From: Planctomycetota bacterium
GTDB taxonomy: Bacteria; Planctomycetota; UBA1135
Reading direction: 5' to 3'
Assembly: GCA_003501525.1 (NCBI GenBank)
Contig: DNPI01000239.1
Span: 1 to 13,815, forward strand
DNA length: 13,815 bases
The position numbers and the translations under genes are program-made. Under the pieces are notes generated by a model that did not search any database, was not told where the DNA came from, and saw nothing but the letters and a program-made list of their open reading frames with translations. Of this stretch, positions 1-6,779 are shown one piece after another (position 1 is the first letter of the stretch; the number at the start of each line of letters is the position of its first letter).

Positions 1-1461
1 ATAGTTTGTGTCGTTAACGGTGAAATAGGAGTCTTCGAAAAAGACTCCGGGAATCAAACATTCAGCCAATCGATTGTCTCTTTTTGGTCCGGAGTCGGTG
101 CAGGAGGCTTCGTTTTTGACCCAATTGCCGTCTATGACGATGCCACTGGCCGCTTCTTCGTCGCGGCTGCAGACGGAGCAGGCAATAACGATGCAATCTG
201 CTTAGCGGTCACTAAAACCGAAAACCCAAATGATGGTTGGCATAAGTATCGATTCGGCGTACAGAACCAATGTACTTTTTTAGATTTCCCCAACATGGGC
301 CTAGATGCAAATGCGATTTACATCGCAGGCGACTGCTTTAGCGGAGGCGGCAATCGCATTTACATGTTCGACAAACAAGCCATGATGGCCGGCCAATCGT
401 TCACGAAGAAGCAGCTTCAGTCAGACAATTCAGTGGAGTCAACCGGCGCGAGTGAAAACTTCGACACATCACTGCCTGCTGGATATTTCGCCACCACTTA
501 CGACGGGTCAAATTCCCAAATTGAAATGAAAGCCATAACAGACCCCCTCGGGTCTCCTGTACACCATCAGGTAATGGTGGATCTTCCTCAGTCCTATAAC
601 CAGCCACCCGACGCGACACAGCAAGGGACTTCGAATCGGGCTTCAACTATCGATTATCGCATCAAAAACGGGGTAGTCCGAAACGGCTCTTTTTGGCTGT
701 GCCACAACACGGGAGCAGGCAGCACAGCCAGAGTTCGCTGGTACGAATTTGACCTTCGAGGATGGCCGTTCAGCGGGAACAGTCCTGTTGTCAAACAATA
801 TGGAACCATCAACCTTGGTGTAGGCGAACACAACTGGTTCGGCGATATCCATGTCGACGATCAAGGTAACGCTGTCATCGCCTTTAACCGATCCTCCTCC
901 AATCAATACATTTCAATCGAATATGTAACGCGAAAAGCTTCGGACCCTGATGGAGAATTTCGCGATCCTGTTCAAGTTCAAATTAGCACTTCACCTGAAA
1001 CCGGAGACAGATGGGGCGACTACAGCGGCGTTGACAATGACCCTGTGAATCCGGGCATCTTCTGGAGCCATCATGAATACAGAACATCGGGGTGGAGGAC
1101 TTGGGTGGCAAGCTTTAGCCCTCTCGTCGAGTTAAGCCTTTCGCACAGCCCACTTATTCGCGGAGGCAATGCTGCATTTATTGCTGAGGGGGCACAGCCG
1201 GGCGAACGAGTATGGTTCGCAGCTAGTCCGAATACGGGGACCAATTGTTACTCCGAACTTGGTGGTCTATGCCTCGACATAGGGGACCCCGTACATATCC
1301 TTGGCTCAGCGATAGCCAATAATGCTGGAACCGCAACTCTTTCTTTCTCTGTTCCCGCGAACCTCCCCGCGATTACTGTCTATTCACAAGCGGCGCTAGT
1401 CCGAGGAGTTGGCGGTGTTGACTCAGCGAAATCGAACAGAGCAAGCGGACAGCTTCAATAA
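1..1461 (+). CDS. Secreted beta-propeller-like protein, 5' end missing
   Basis: The frame is open from base 1, so the gene starts before the window; the first in-frame ATG (295) is internal, because bases 1-294 translate into protein of the same character (for example DPIAVYDDATGRFFVAA). 486 residues are visible. The body has repeating strand-like segments rich in Gly, Asp and aromatics, with YDDATGRFF, HNWFGDIHVDDQGN and RWGDYSGVDNDP. These recall sialidase-like or other beta-propeller extracellular proteins, but I see no catalytic set that would prove an enzyme. The last ~110 residues form a separate module (PGERVWFAAS, CLDIGDPV, a GTATLSFSVPA strand) resembling the C-terminal module of the protein at 3701-4651. 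Export is inferred, since the N-terminus is not visible. It ends in TAA and overlaps the convergent methyltransferase by 7 bases. Substrate and role are unknown. Confidence 0.8.
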   Translation: MVCVVNGEIGVFEKDSGNQTFSQSIVSFWSGVGAGGFVFDPIAVYDDATGRFFVAAADGAGNNDAICLAVTKTENPNDGWHKYRFGVQNQCTFLDFPNMGLDANAIYIAGDCFSGGGNRIYMFDKQAMMAGQSFTKKQLQSDNSVESTGASENFDTSLPAGYFATTYDGSNSQIEMKAITDPLGSPVHHQVMVDLPQSYNQPPDATQQGTSNRASTIDYRIKNGVVRNGSFWLCHNTGAGSTARVRWYEFDLRGWPFSGNSPVVKQYGTINLGVGEHNWFGDIHVDDQGNAVIAFNRSSSNQYISIEYVTRKASDPDGEFRDPVQVQISTSPETGDRWGDYSGVDNDPVNPGIFWSHHEYRTSGWRTWVASFSPLVELSLSHSPLIRGGNAAFIAEGAQPGERVWFAASPNTGTNCYSELGGLCLDIGDPVHILGSAIANNAGTATLSFSVPANLPAITVYSQAALVRGVGGVDSAKSNRASGQLQ

Positions 1462-2114
1462 ACCTTCGCAGGGATCTGCAGTGACATGTGGCGATCGGTA
1501 TCAATGACCACCTCCGCGTTGGTCATTCCGACCTCGGCTACCAACCTCTTGAGTTCTTGCGGAGTAAACGCTGCGCACAAACTAGCTCGAAACAATTCTT
1601 TGGCATATTCACTTTCAGATTCTGCATGTAGGCTTACCAACTGAGCAACCGCTGCAGAAGATGGAGGCCTGAACAAGTCTCGAATAAGAAGCACACCATC
1701 TGGTTTAAGCACGCGGAAAGATTCCCGGAGAAAAGGTATCGGGTCCGGAATGTGATGGAGAATGGTGTTGCTAAAAACCACATCGAATGAATCGTCATCG
1801 AATTCAAGGTCTTTAGCATCCATCACCAATAATTGAATACGTTCGCAAGCAAAGCTTTCCTCTTTATGTTTCTCCGCGTGAACCAACATCTTTTTCGCCA
1901 AATCAATTCCCACGACTTCAGCGGAGAGATTGGCTTCACAAACCATCACGGGGAGATGGCCAGGGCCAGTTCCAATATCAAGCATTCTCCCAGAAGCCCC
2001 AAGCTCCTCCAGTCTGGCCAAGAATGCAGCATTAGGCGCAGAGTGGTCCATCGCTTCGTAGGCATCGGCCTCCTCAACAGTGTCCATAACTTCAGGTTCA
2101 AGAACACGCTCCAT
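1455..2114 (-). CDS. Class I SAM-dependent methyltransferase
   Basis: A 219-residue cytoplasmic Rossmann-fold methyltransferase of the Methyltransf_11/UbiE-like type. Motif I is LDIGTGPGH (residues 45-53), the acidic end of strand 2 is the Asp of VVGIDLAKKM (D71), the next motif is VMDAKDLEF (98-105), motif IV is DVVFSNTILHHI (111-122) and the post-motif is VLKPDG (135-140). All the usual SAM-binding landmarks are present, so it should be active; the acceptor substrate cannot be read from sequence. The start at 2114 is kept because the opening MERVLEPEVMDT, followed by YEAMDHS, looks like the conserved beginning of a methyltransferase family. An internal Met10 is a weaker alternative. No clear Shine-Dalgarno precedes it. 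It is convergent with the first gene and divergent from the glycosylase gene, whose ATG lies only 23 bases away. Confidence 0.9.
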   Translation of the reverse strand: MERVLEPEVMDTVEEADAYEAMDHSAPNAAFLARLEELGASGRMLDIGTGPGHLPVMVCEANLSAEVVGIDLAKKMLVHAEKHKEESFACERIQLLVMDAKDLEFDDDSFDVVFSNTILHHIPDPIPFLRESFRVLKPDGVLLIRDLFRPPSSAAVAQLVSLHAESESEYAKELFRASLCAAFTPQELKRLVAEVGMTNAEVVIDTDRHMSLQIPAKVY

Positions 2115-2137
2115 AGGACCAGATTAACATTCCAACC

Positions 2138-2857
2138 ATGAACCTCGTGACTACAAGCCGAGCCTTCGCGCAAGAGGTTGATCTACTGTCTTTCCGAGCA
2201 CCGGTAGTCACCACTTACAACCCGCTGATATATGCACGAAATCCGCATGAAAATTATCTCGCACAGTGGGCAAACCCCGACGCAAAAGTTCTTCTTTTAG
2301 GAATGAATCCGGGGCCATTCGGAATGGCCCAAACCGGCGTCCCCTTTGGAGAGATTGAAGCCGCGAGAGATTGGCTCGGCATAAAAGGAGAAGTGCAAAA
2401 GCCCGTAAAAGAGCATCCGAAACGACCCATTCTTGGATTTGACTGCCCTAGGTCTGAAGTGAGTGGTAGGCGACTGTGGGGATGGGCAAGGAATCGTTTC
2501 CTTAACCCGTCTTCTTTTTTCGAGCACTTTTTCGTCACAAATTATTGCCCATTAGTCTTTCTAGAAGAAAGCGGCAAAAACCGTACACCCAACCATCTCC
2601 CTGCTGACGAAAGAGATGCGCTGTTTTCTATCTGCGATGCCTACCTCCTCAAGCTCGTTGATTGGATGCAGCCCACCCAAGTCGTGGGCATAGGTCGTTT
2701 CGCAGAATCGCGAGCGCGTTTCGCACTGGAAGGCCACAAGGTCCACATTGGGACTATCCTCCACCCCAGTCCGGCCAGCCCCGCGGCAAATCGCGGCTGG
2801 GAAGAACAAGCGGAGAAACAATTAAAGAACATGGGCATTACTCTCCCATCTAAATGA
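2138..2857 (+). CDS. smug1: SMUG1-type uracil-DNA glycosylase (UDG family 3)
   Basis: A 239-residue homologue of single-strand-selective monofunctional uracil-DNA glycosylase, which cuts uracil and some oxidised pyrimidines from DNA to leave an abasic site. Motif 1 is GMNPGPFGMAQTGVPFG (residues 55-71), carrying the water-positioning Asn57. Motif 2 is LHPSPASPAANRGW (208-221), carrying catalytic His209. Other family blocks are EHPKRP, EVSGRRLWGW and FFVTNYCPL. The N-terminal YNPLIYARNPHENYL also matches the family, supporting an essentially complete protein. No good Shine-Dalgarno is seen before the ATG. Its stop is followed after one base by the AP endonuclease gene, so the enzyme producing abasic sites and the enzyme cutting them are almost certainly co-transcribed. 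The family call is firm; the symbol is borrowed from the animal gene. Confidence 0.95.
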   Translation: MNLVTTSRAFAQEVDLLSFRAPVVTTYNPLIYARNPHENYLAQWANPDAKVLLLGMNPGPFGMAQTGVPFGEIEAARDWLGIKGEVQKPVKEHPKRPILGFDCPRSEVSGRRLWGWARNRFLNPSSFFEHFFVTNYCPLVFLEESGKNRTPNHLPADERDALFSICDAYLLKLVDWMQPTQVVGIGRFAESRARFALEGHKVHIGTILHPSPASPAANRGWEEQAEKQLKNMGITLPSK

Positions 2858-2858
2858 A

Positions 2859-3650
2859 TTGAAAATCATCTCTCTTAATTTAAACGGCATCCGATCCGCT
2901 ACTTCCAAAGGATTTTTATCTTGGATAGAAAGGTCGAATCCCGATGTAGTCTGCTTACAAGAAGTACGAGCAGGGCGAGATGGCCTCGGACTCCAGGCGC
3001 CCAACGGTTACTTTCCTATCTGGCATCTTCCAGAACGCCCCGGTTACAGCGGCGTTGGCATCTGGACGAAAAAGGAACCGAATCGAATCGAAACGGGCAT
3101 GGGAGGAAAAGACGCTGACCCCGAAGGCCGCATTCTTTCAGCAGATTTTGGGTCGTTACGAATCGCCTCTGCTTACATTCCCTCCGGATCTTCGGGAGAA
3201 GAAAGGCAAGCTTTCAAAATGAAGTTCTTAGCTCGTTTCCGCAGGTGGATGGGCCGACAGAAACGCCAGAAAAAAAATGTGCTCGTGTGCGGCGACTTCA
3301 ACATTGCCCACACAGAAAAAGATCTACGCAATTGGCGGGGCAATAAAAAGAATTCCGGTTTCCTCCCAGAAGAGCGGTCCTGGATGGATCGTCTTCTAAG
3401 GCTTGGGGGCTGGGCTGATGTCTATCGTTCACTTCACCCCGCGACAGAAGGAGAAGGCTACACGTGGTGGTCCAATCGCGGGAGAGCTCGAGAAAAAAAT
3501 GTGGGCTGGAGAATTGACTATCAAATCGCCACACCTGAAATTGCCCAGCTAGCCAAGACATCGCATGCCCATCAAAGTGTACGATTTTCAGACCATGCCC
3601 CTCTTAGCGTTGAGTTCTCTCTTTCTCAATTGGCAGGATTCGAATGGTAG
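2859..3650 (+). CDS. xthA: Exodeoxyribonuclease III / AP endonuclease
   Basis: A 263-residue member of the exonuclease III (EEP) family, which nicks DNA 5' of abasic sites and has 3' repair activity; E. coli ExoIII is 268 residues. Catalytic landmarks: Asn7 in SLNLNGIRSA, metal-binding Glu35 in VCLQEVRA, Tyr in IASAYIPSG, Asp146 and Asn148 in CGDFNIAH, and the terminal Asp245-His246 in FSDHAPL. The start is TTG at 2859, one base after the glycosylase stop. It gives the expected family N-terminus MKIISLNLNG, and no ATG or GTG fits better; the ATG overlapping the upstream stop is in another frame. Together with the upstream SMUG1 homologue it makes a two-step base-excision-repair module, probably translated by ribosomes coming from the first gene. 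It ends in TAG, 50 bases before the next gene. Confidence 0.95.
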   Translation: MKIISLNLNGIRSATSKGFLSWIERSNPDVVCLQEVRAGRDGLGLQAPNGYFPIWHLPERPGYSGVGIWTKKEPNRIETGMGGKDADPEGRILSADFGSLRIASAYIPSGSSGEERQAFKMKFLARFRRWMGRQKRQKKNVLVCGDFNIAHTEKDLRNWRGNKKNSGFLPEERSWMDRLLRLGGWADVYRSLHPATEGEGYTWWSNRGRAREKNVGWRIDYQIATPEIAQLAKTSHAHQSVRFSDHAPLSVEFSLSQLAGFEW

Positions 3651-3700
3651 ACTAATCTGGAGTCTGCAGGTTTCATCTGCTTCCCCCCCCATTAAAAATA

Positions 3701-4651
3701 ATGAACTTATCCATCCTTCCCCTCACCATCCTCGCCTTTAGCCCGGCGCTTGCTGCTCAGTCGCATACCTACGACTTAGACATTCAAGCTGCTGCATCGG
3801 GATTTACTTTTGGCGGAGATACCAGCTTGGGGCCCATCGTTGGGACCCCCAACTACTTTGAGATGGACGGTATCCAATCCGTTACGCTTTCGCCCGCTTC
3901 GGGGCCCTTCACTAGCGGCGAAATAGTTGGAGGGGATGCGTACACCGTGCCTTCCACGATTTCTGCCAAGATCCCAAACGTCTTTAGCTGGCTCCCTCCT
4001 TTGGCCCGCATATATATCCATGATTCTCGCCTAAGCCTAGAGTCGGCGCCTTTCAGTATTGACCCGGCAACAGGAGCCTATACCGCTGACGTGACCACTA
4101 CTTTTTTGGGTGGGACCGTTGAAGTTATTCCGCTAGTTGGTAGCGCCTTCACCGTTGACTTGGCGACCTTGCCCCCAGGCCCTCCAACAGCATCAACCGG
4201 AACCGTCGTAGTTTCTGGAGGAGAAGTTGTAGCCGAAGCACCCGTTGATTTTGATGTCGCTTTCGATGATGGCGCAGGTACTTGGGCTAATGTTTGGATG
4301 GATGGGACCACCCGTGCGACGGCGCCCGTTTCAAGCGGAGGGGCTCAACTCTCTGTAAACAATCTTGTCCACGGCCAACAAGCCGTCTTTGCTTTCACTG
4401 GAGGGACTCCAAACACGGCAACCTTCATGGCCTATAGCCTTACAGGGCCAGGATCCACCAACGTCGGACAACTCGGCGTAACGCTTGGACTTGCATCCCC
4501 CGTTGATTCCGGCATCCGCGTTTCAACTGACGGGGCAGGGTCCGTCAGCTATTCCATCAACATTCCCAATGGCGCCGCTGGGGCCAGTGTCTGGCTTCAA
4601 GGTTGCCAACCTGGCGTAGTCACAAACGTTCTCGCAGAAACTGTCCTCTAG
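3701..4651 (+). CDS. Secreted protein with C-terminal sandwich-like module
   Basis: 316 residues. It begins with a clear Sec signal peptide (MNLSILPLTILAFSPALAA, probable cleavage near residue 18-19), so it is exported. I do not recognise a function. The mature part is rich in Gly, Thr, Ser, Ala and Val with alternating strand-like patterns and almost no Cys or Lys, suggesting an all-beta extracellular protein. Residues ~217-316 form a module with GQQAVFAFTGGTP, QLGVTLGLASPVDSGIRVS, a DGAGSVSYSINIP strand and VWLQGCQPG. This resembles the last ~110 residues of the gene at the left edge, and such modules are common at the ends of secreted planctomycetal proteins. The ATG follows an eight-C run and an A/T-rich stretch without a Shine-Dalgarno site. 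A strong terminator lies 17 bases after the stop. Confidence 0.85.
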   Translation: MNLSILPLTILAFSPALAAQSHTYDLDIQAAASGFTFGGDTSLGPIVGTPNYFEMDGIQSVTLSPASGPFTSGEIVGGDAYTVPSTISAKIPNVFSWLPPLARIYIHDSRLSLESAPFSIDPATGAYTADVTTTFLGGTVEVIPLVGSAFTVDLATLPPGPPTASTGTVVVSGGEVVAEAPVDFDVAFDDGAGTWANVWMDGTTRATAPVSSGGAQLSVNNLVHGQQAVFAFTGGTPNTATFMAYSLTGPGSTNVGQLGVTLGLASPVDSGIRVSTDGAGSVSYSINIPNGAAGASVWLQGCQPGVVTNVLAETVL

Positions 4652-4668
4652 AACCACGACCTCTTTAG

Positions 4669-4698
4669 AAAAGGCCCCGCATGCGGGGCCTTTTTTTT
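4669..4698 (+). terminator. Rho-independent terminator
   Basis: A 26-base perfect palindrome (4669-4694) reads AAAAGGCCCCGC-AT-GCGGGGCCTTTT and is followed by more T, giving eight consecutive T at 4691-4698. In RNA this is a GC-rich stem of about 9-11 pairs, a tight CAUG loop and a U tract, 17 bases after the stop of the 3701-4651 gene. The opposite strand lacks an equivalent T run, so it acts mainly on plus-strand transcripts. It ends the unit that begins with the repair genes or with the 3701 gene, and insulates the downstream lipoprotein gene. Confidence 0.93.
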
Positions 4699-4778
4699 GC
4701 CGGTAGCTCAGAGTTAAACACCTTGCTATCTTCCTCCGTCTGATTGATTGTGCGCGCCACTAGAACCGAAAAAGGTCG

Positions 4779-5342
4779 ATGAAAGCACCCTCCTCCTACC
4801 TACCTCTCTTGATATTAGCTGCCACCAGTTGTCAGTCCTCGCCTAGCCTTGAATTCGAAACCGGCTTAATCCGTACTAGCTTCGGAGGCGGCTTTTCCTC
4901 CGCAGAGAAAACAGACAAGGTTATGGACACCGAGTTTTCTACTGTTACCGCAATGAATATAGATATGACAGCTGGCATCTTCATGGCAGAAGATGTCGAG
5001 ATTGGTGGCAGCCTTACTTACACCTCAACCGAAGAAAATTTCGCTGATGTCGGCTCAGCAGATGAGACAGAATCAAATTTAGACCTTGGTCTGTACGGGC
5101 GTTACTACTTCGGGGATTCCAGGGGAGCACGCCAATGGCTGCACATTGGGCTCGGTACAGCACGAACCAATGAGGACACAACCTCCGAAGATGGCTTCAA
5201 TACCAACTTTGGGGTGGGGCACACTCATTTCATTACTGATTCGGCTGCAATCGAATTGGGTGCGTTTTATGGCCTGTCCAGTGTCGGAGACTATGACAAT
5301 TCCAGCGTTGACCTAGCTGCGGCTTATTCAATCTTTTGGTAA
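4779..5342 (+). CDS. Putative lipoprotein / outer-membrane beta-barrel protein
   Basis: 187 residues. The N-terminus MKAPSSYLPLLILAATSC looks like a lipoprotein signal peptide with a lipobox ATSC, making Cys18 the probable lipidation site. The rest is strand-turn-strand: alternating residues, many Gly, Ser, Asp and Tyr, segments such as EIGGSLTYTSTEENF, LDLGLYGRYYFGDSRGARQWLHIGLG and NFGVGHTHFI. It ends in an amphipathic strand closing on Trp (DLAAAYSIFW), the kind of C-terminal aromatic signature used for outer-membrane barrel insertion. The size suits an eight-stranded OmpA/OmpX-like barrel. The function is unknown. AAAGGT lies a few bases before the ATG as a possible weak ribosome site. 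It sits alone after a strong terminator, so it should have its own promoter within 4699-4778, though I could not pick a convincing one. Confidence 0.75.
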   Translation: MKAPSSYLPLLILAATSCQSSPSLEFETGLIRTSFGGGFSSAEKTDKVMDTEFSTVTAMNIDMTAGIFMAEDVEIGGSLTYTSTEENFADVGSADETESNLDLGLYGRYYFGDSRGARQWLHIGLGTARTNEDTTSEDGFNTNFGVGHTHFITDSAAIELGAFYGLSSVGDYDNSSVDLAAAYSIFW

Positions 5343-5406
5343 ACAAGCGCGCCTTAATTAGGGTTTAGAGGCTAACGAACTGCAGGACTCTTTCGCGATT
5401 ACTAAC

Positions 5407-6423
5407 TTGCTCTCCTCTCTTCTACTCGCAGCTTGGGGATTCTTCCCTCAAGAAGTCGACCATGTCGTAGTGGTCAGCGTTGATGGATTGCGAAGCGATG
5501 CGCTCGTATTTGCTGGGCCAGAACAGCTGCCAAATTTCCATAGGCTTCTGTCTGGGGCATTCACGCTGAATGCCCGCACTGACCCGGATGCCATCGTGAC
5601 ACTCCCCAACCATGTAGGAATGCTCACGGGTCGATTAATGAAGGGACCGCACGGGCACGGATGGACATCGAATGCATCAGAACTCCCTTCGAATTCTAAA
5701 ATTGAAGACGCGGAGGGGCGTGGGATTGCCGGAATGTTTGGGGTCGCAGCCATCGGAGGAGTAAAGAACATACTTGTTGCCGGAAAATCAAAATTTTCCC
5801 TCTTTCAACAAAGTTGGCCGCAAGATCTGCCAAAAGCACACGTCAGGTCTCTTGATTCTCTTGATAATTTGCGGGCTTTCGAGGGAGAGCTCTCCGATGC
5901 CACACTTCAACACCTCAACACAGGCGGTAGCCGCACTCTTTCTTTTCTCCATTACCCAGGGCCTGACGTAGCCGGCCATTCTCATGGCTGGAAACTACAA
6001 AAAGATTCCGAATACATAAAGGCGATTGTCGGCGTTGATAAAGAATTAGGACGCCTCTTGGAGGCATTCGACACAAAAAGAGAAGGCGGATATATCAGCG
6101 CAGTAATTCTCACCTCTGACCACGGGGGGGGCGCCCCGCACTATAGCCATAAAGCCAAGCCAGGATTATGGGTGAATTACATCATTCCCTTTGCAATCTG
6201 GCGGAGCGATGGCAAAGCCAAAGGGGACTTGTACGCATTGAATGCTCGAACCCGCAAAGAACCCGGTATCAAAAACCCCCCCGAAACAAGTGAAGCGATG
6301 CCTCCCATTCGCAACGCAGAGGCTGCCAACATTGCTCTTCAGTTACTTGGACTAAAATCGATCCCGGGTTCGACAGTCAATACGTCTCAGAATCTGCACT
6401 TCGGAATCCAAGCGCAGGATTAG
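5407..6423 (+). CDS. Exported type I phosphodiesterase / alkaline-phosphatase-superfamily protein
   Basis: 338 residues, similar to the nucleotide pyrophosphatase/phosphodiesterase branch of the alkaline phosphatase superfamily; it should hydrolyse a phosphate mono- or diester, substrate unknown. The two-metal site looks complete: Asp26 (SVDGLRSD), nucleophile Thr65 in TLPNH, Asp187 and His191 (GPDVAGHSHG), Asp238 and His239 (SDHGGG), and a His in PHYSHKAKPG (245 or 248). The TTG start gives a short hydrophobic leader (MLSSLLLAAWGFF), so export is probable but the start is not firm; an ATT three codons earlier would lengthen the leader. An eight-G run (6124-6131) encodes the Gly residues just after SDH. 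It ends in TAG and overlaps the convergent ArsC-like gene by 4 bases. Confidence 0.88.
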   Translation: MLSSLLLAAWGFFPQEVDHVVVVSVDGLRSDALVFAGPEQLPNFHRLLSGAFTLNARTDPDAIVTLPNHVGMLTGRLMKGPHGHGWTSNASELPSNSKIEDAEGRGIAGMFGVAAIGGVKNILVAGKSKFSLFQQSWPQDLPKAHVRSLDSLDNLRAFEGELSDATLQHLNTGGSRTLSFLHYPGPDVAGHSHGWKLQKDSEYIKAIVGVDKELGRLLEAFDTKREGGYISAVILTSDHGGGAPHYSHKAKPGLWVNYIIPFAIWRSDGKAKGDLYALNARTRKEPGIKNPPETSEAMPPIRNAEAANIALQLLGLKSIPGSTVNTSQNLHFGIQAQD

Positions 6424-6779
6424 ACGCCAAGGATTTCGAGAGCCTTCTCAGGGGGCCGCGCAATCACAGCGGCATCGCCCTGCACAACGATTGGCCTCTG
6501 CAACATAGATGGCCGCACAGTCAGGGCAGAAAGGATTGCCTCTCGCGAAGCTCCTTCAAGGTTAAGCTCCTTAAAAGCAGGGTCCTTTTCTCGCACTAAA
6601 AGCATTGGATTATCAGAGCCGAGCGCATCAAGAATTCCTTCAAGTTCACCTATAGAGGGTGGACTCTCTAGATAAAAGCGAAACTCGACATCTAAACCGC
6701 TCGAATCCAATATTTCCCTGAGACCGCGACACTTAGAACATACGGCATTGAACCAAACTGTAATATTTCTCTTCGTCAT
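6420..6779 (-). CDS. ArsC/Spx-family small thioredoxin-fold protein (arsenate reductase-like)
   Basis: 119 residues of the glutaredoxin-coupled arsenate reductase (ArsC/YffB/Spx) family. Cys14 in WFNAVCSKCRG takes the place of the ArsC catalytic Cys. Three arginines match the oxyanion-binding set: Arg63 (LLVREKD), Arg95 (LQRPIVV) and Arg108 (IARPPE). A second Cys (Cys17) makes a CxxC pair as in Spx; classical E. coli-type ArsC has no Cys there. Length fits the short YffB/ArsC group rather than the ~141-residue plasmid ArsC. It may reduce arsenate or act as a thiol-redox protein; no ars regulator or efflux pump is nearby, so arsenic resistance is not shown. Its ATG overlaps the kinase stop (ATGA), so the two are probably translationally coupled. 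Confidence 0.85.
   Translation of the reverse strand: MTKRNITVWFNAVCSKCRGLREILDSSGLDVEFRFYLESPPSIGELEGILDALGSDNPMLLVREKDPAFKELNLEGASREAILSALTVRPSMLQRPIVVQGDAAVIARPPEKALEILGV

Noticed and set aside
1833..2141. Plus-strand open frame opposite the methyltransferase
   Set aside because: It is antisense to intact SAM-binding motifs and has no recognisable domain or start signal.
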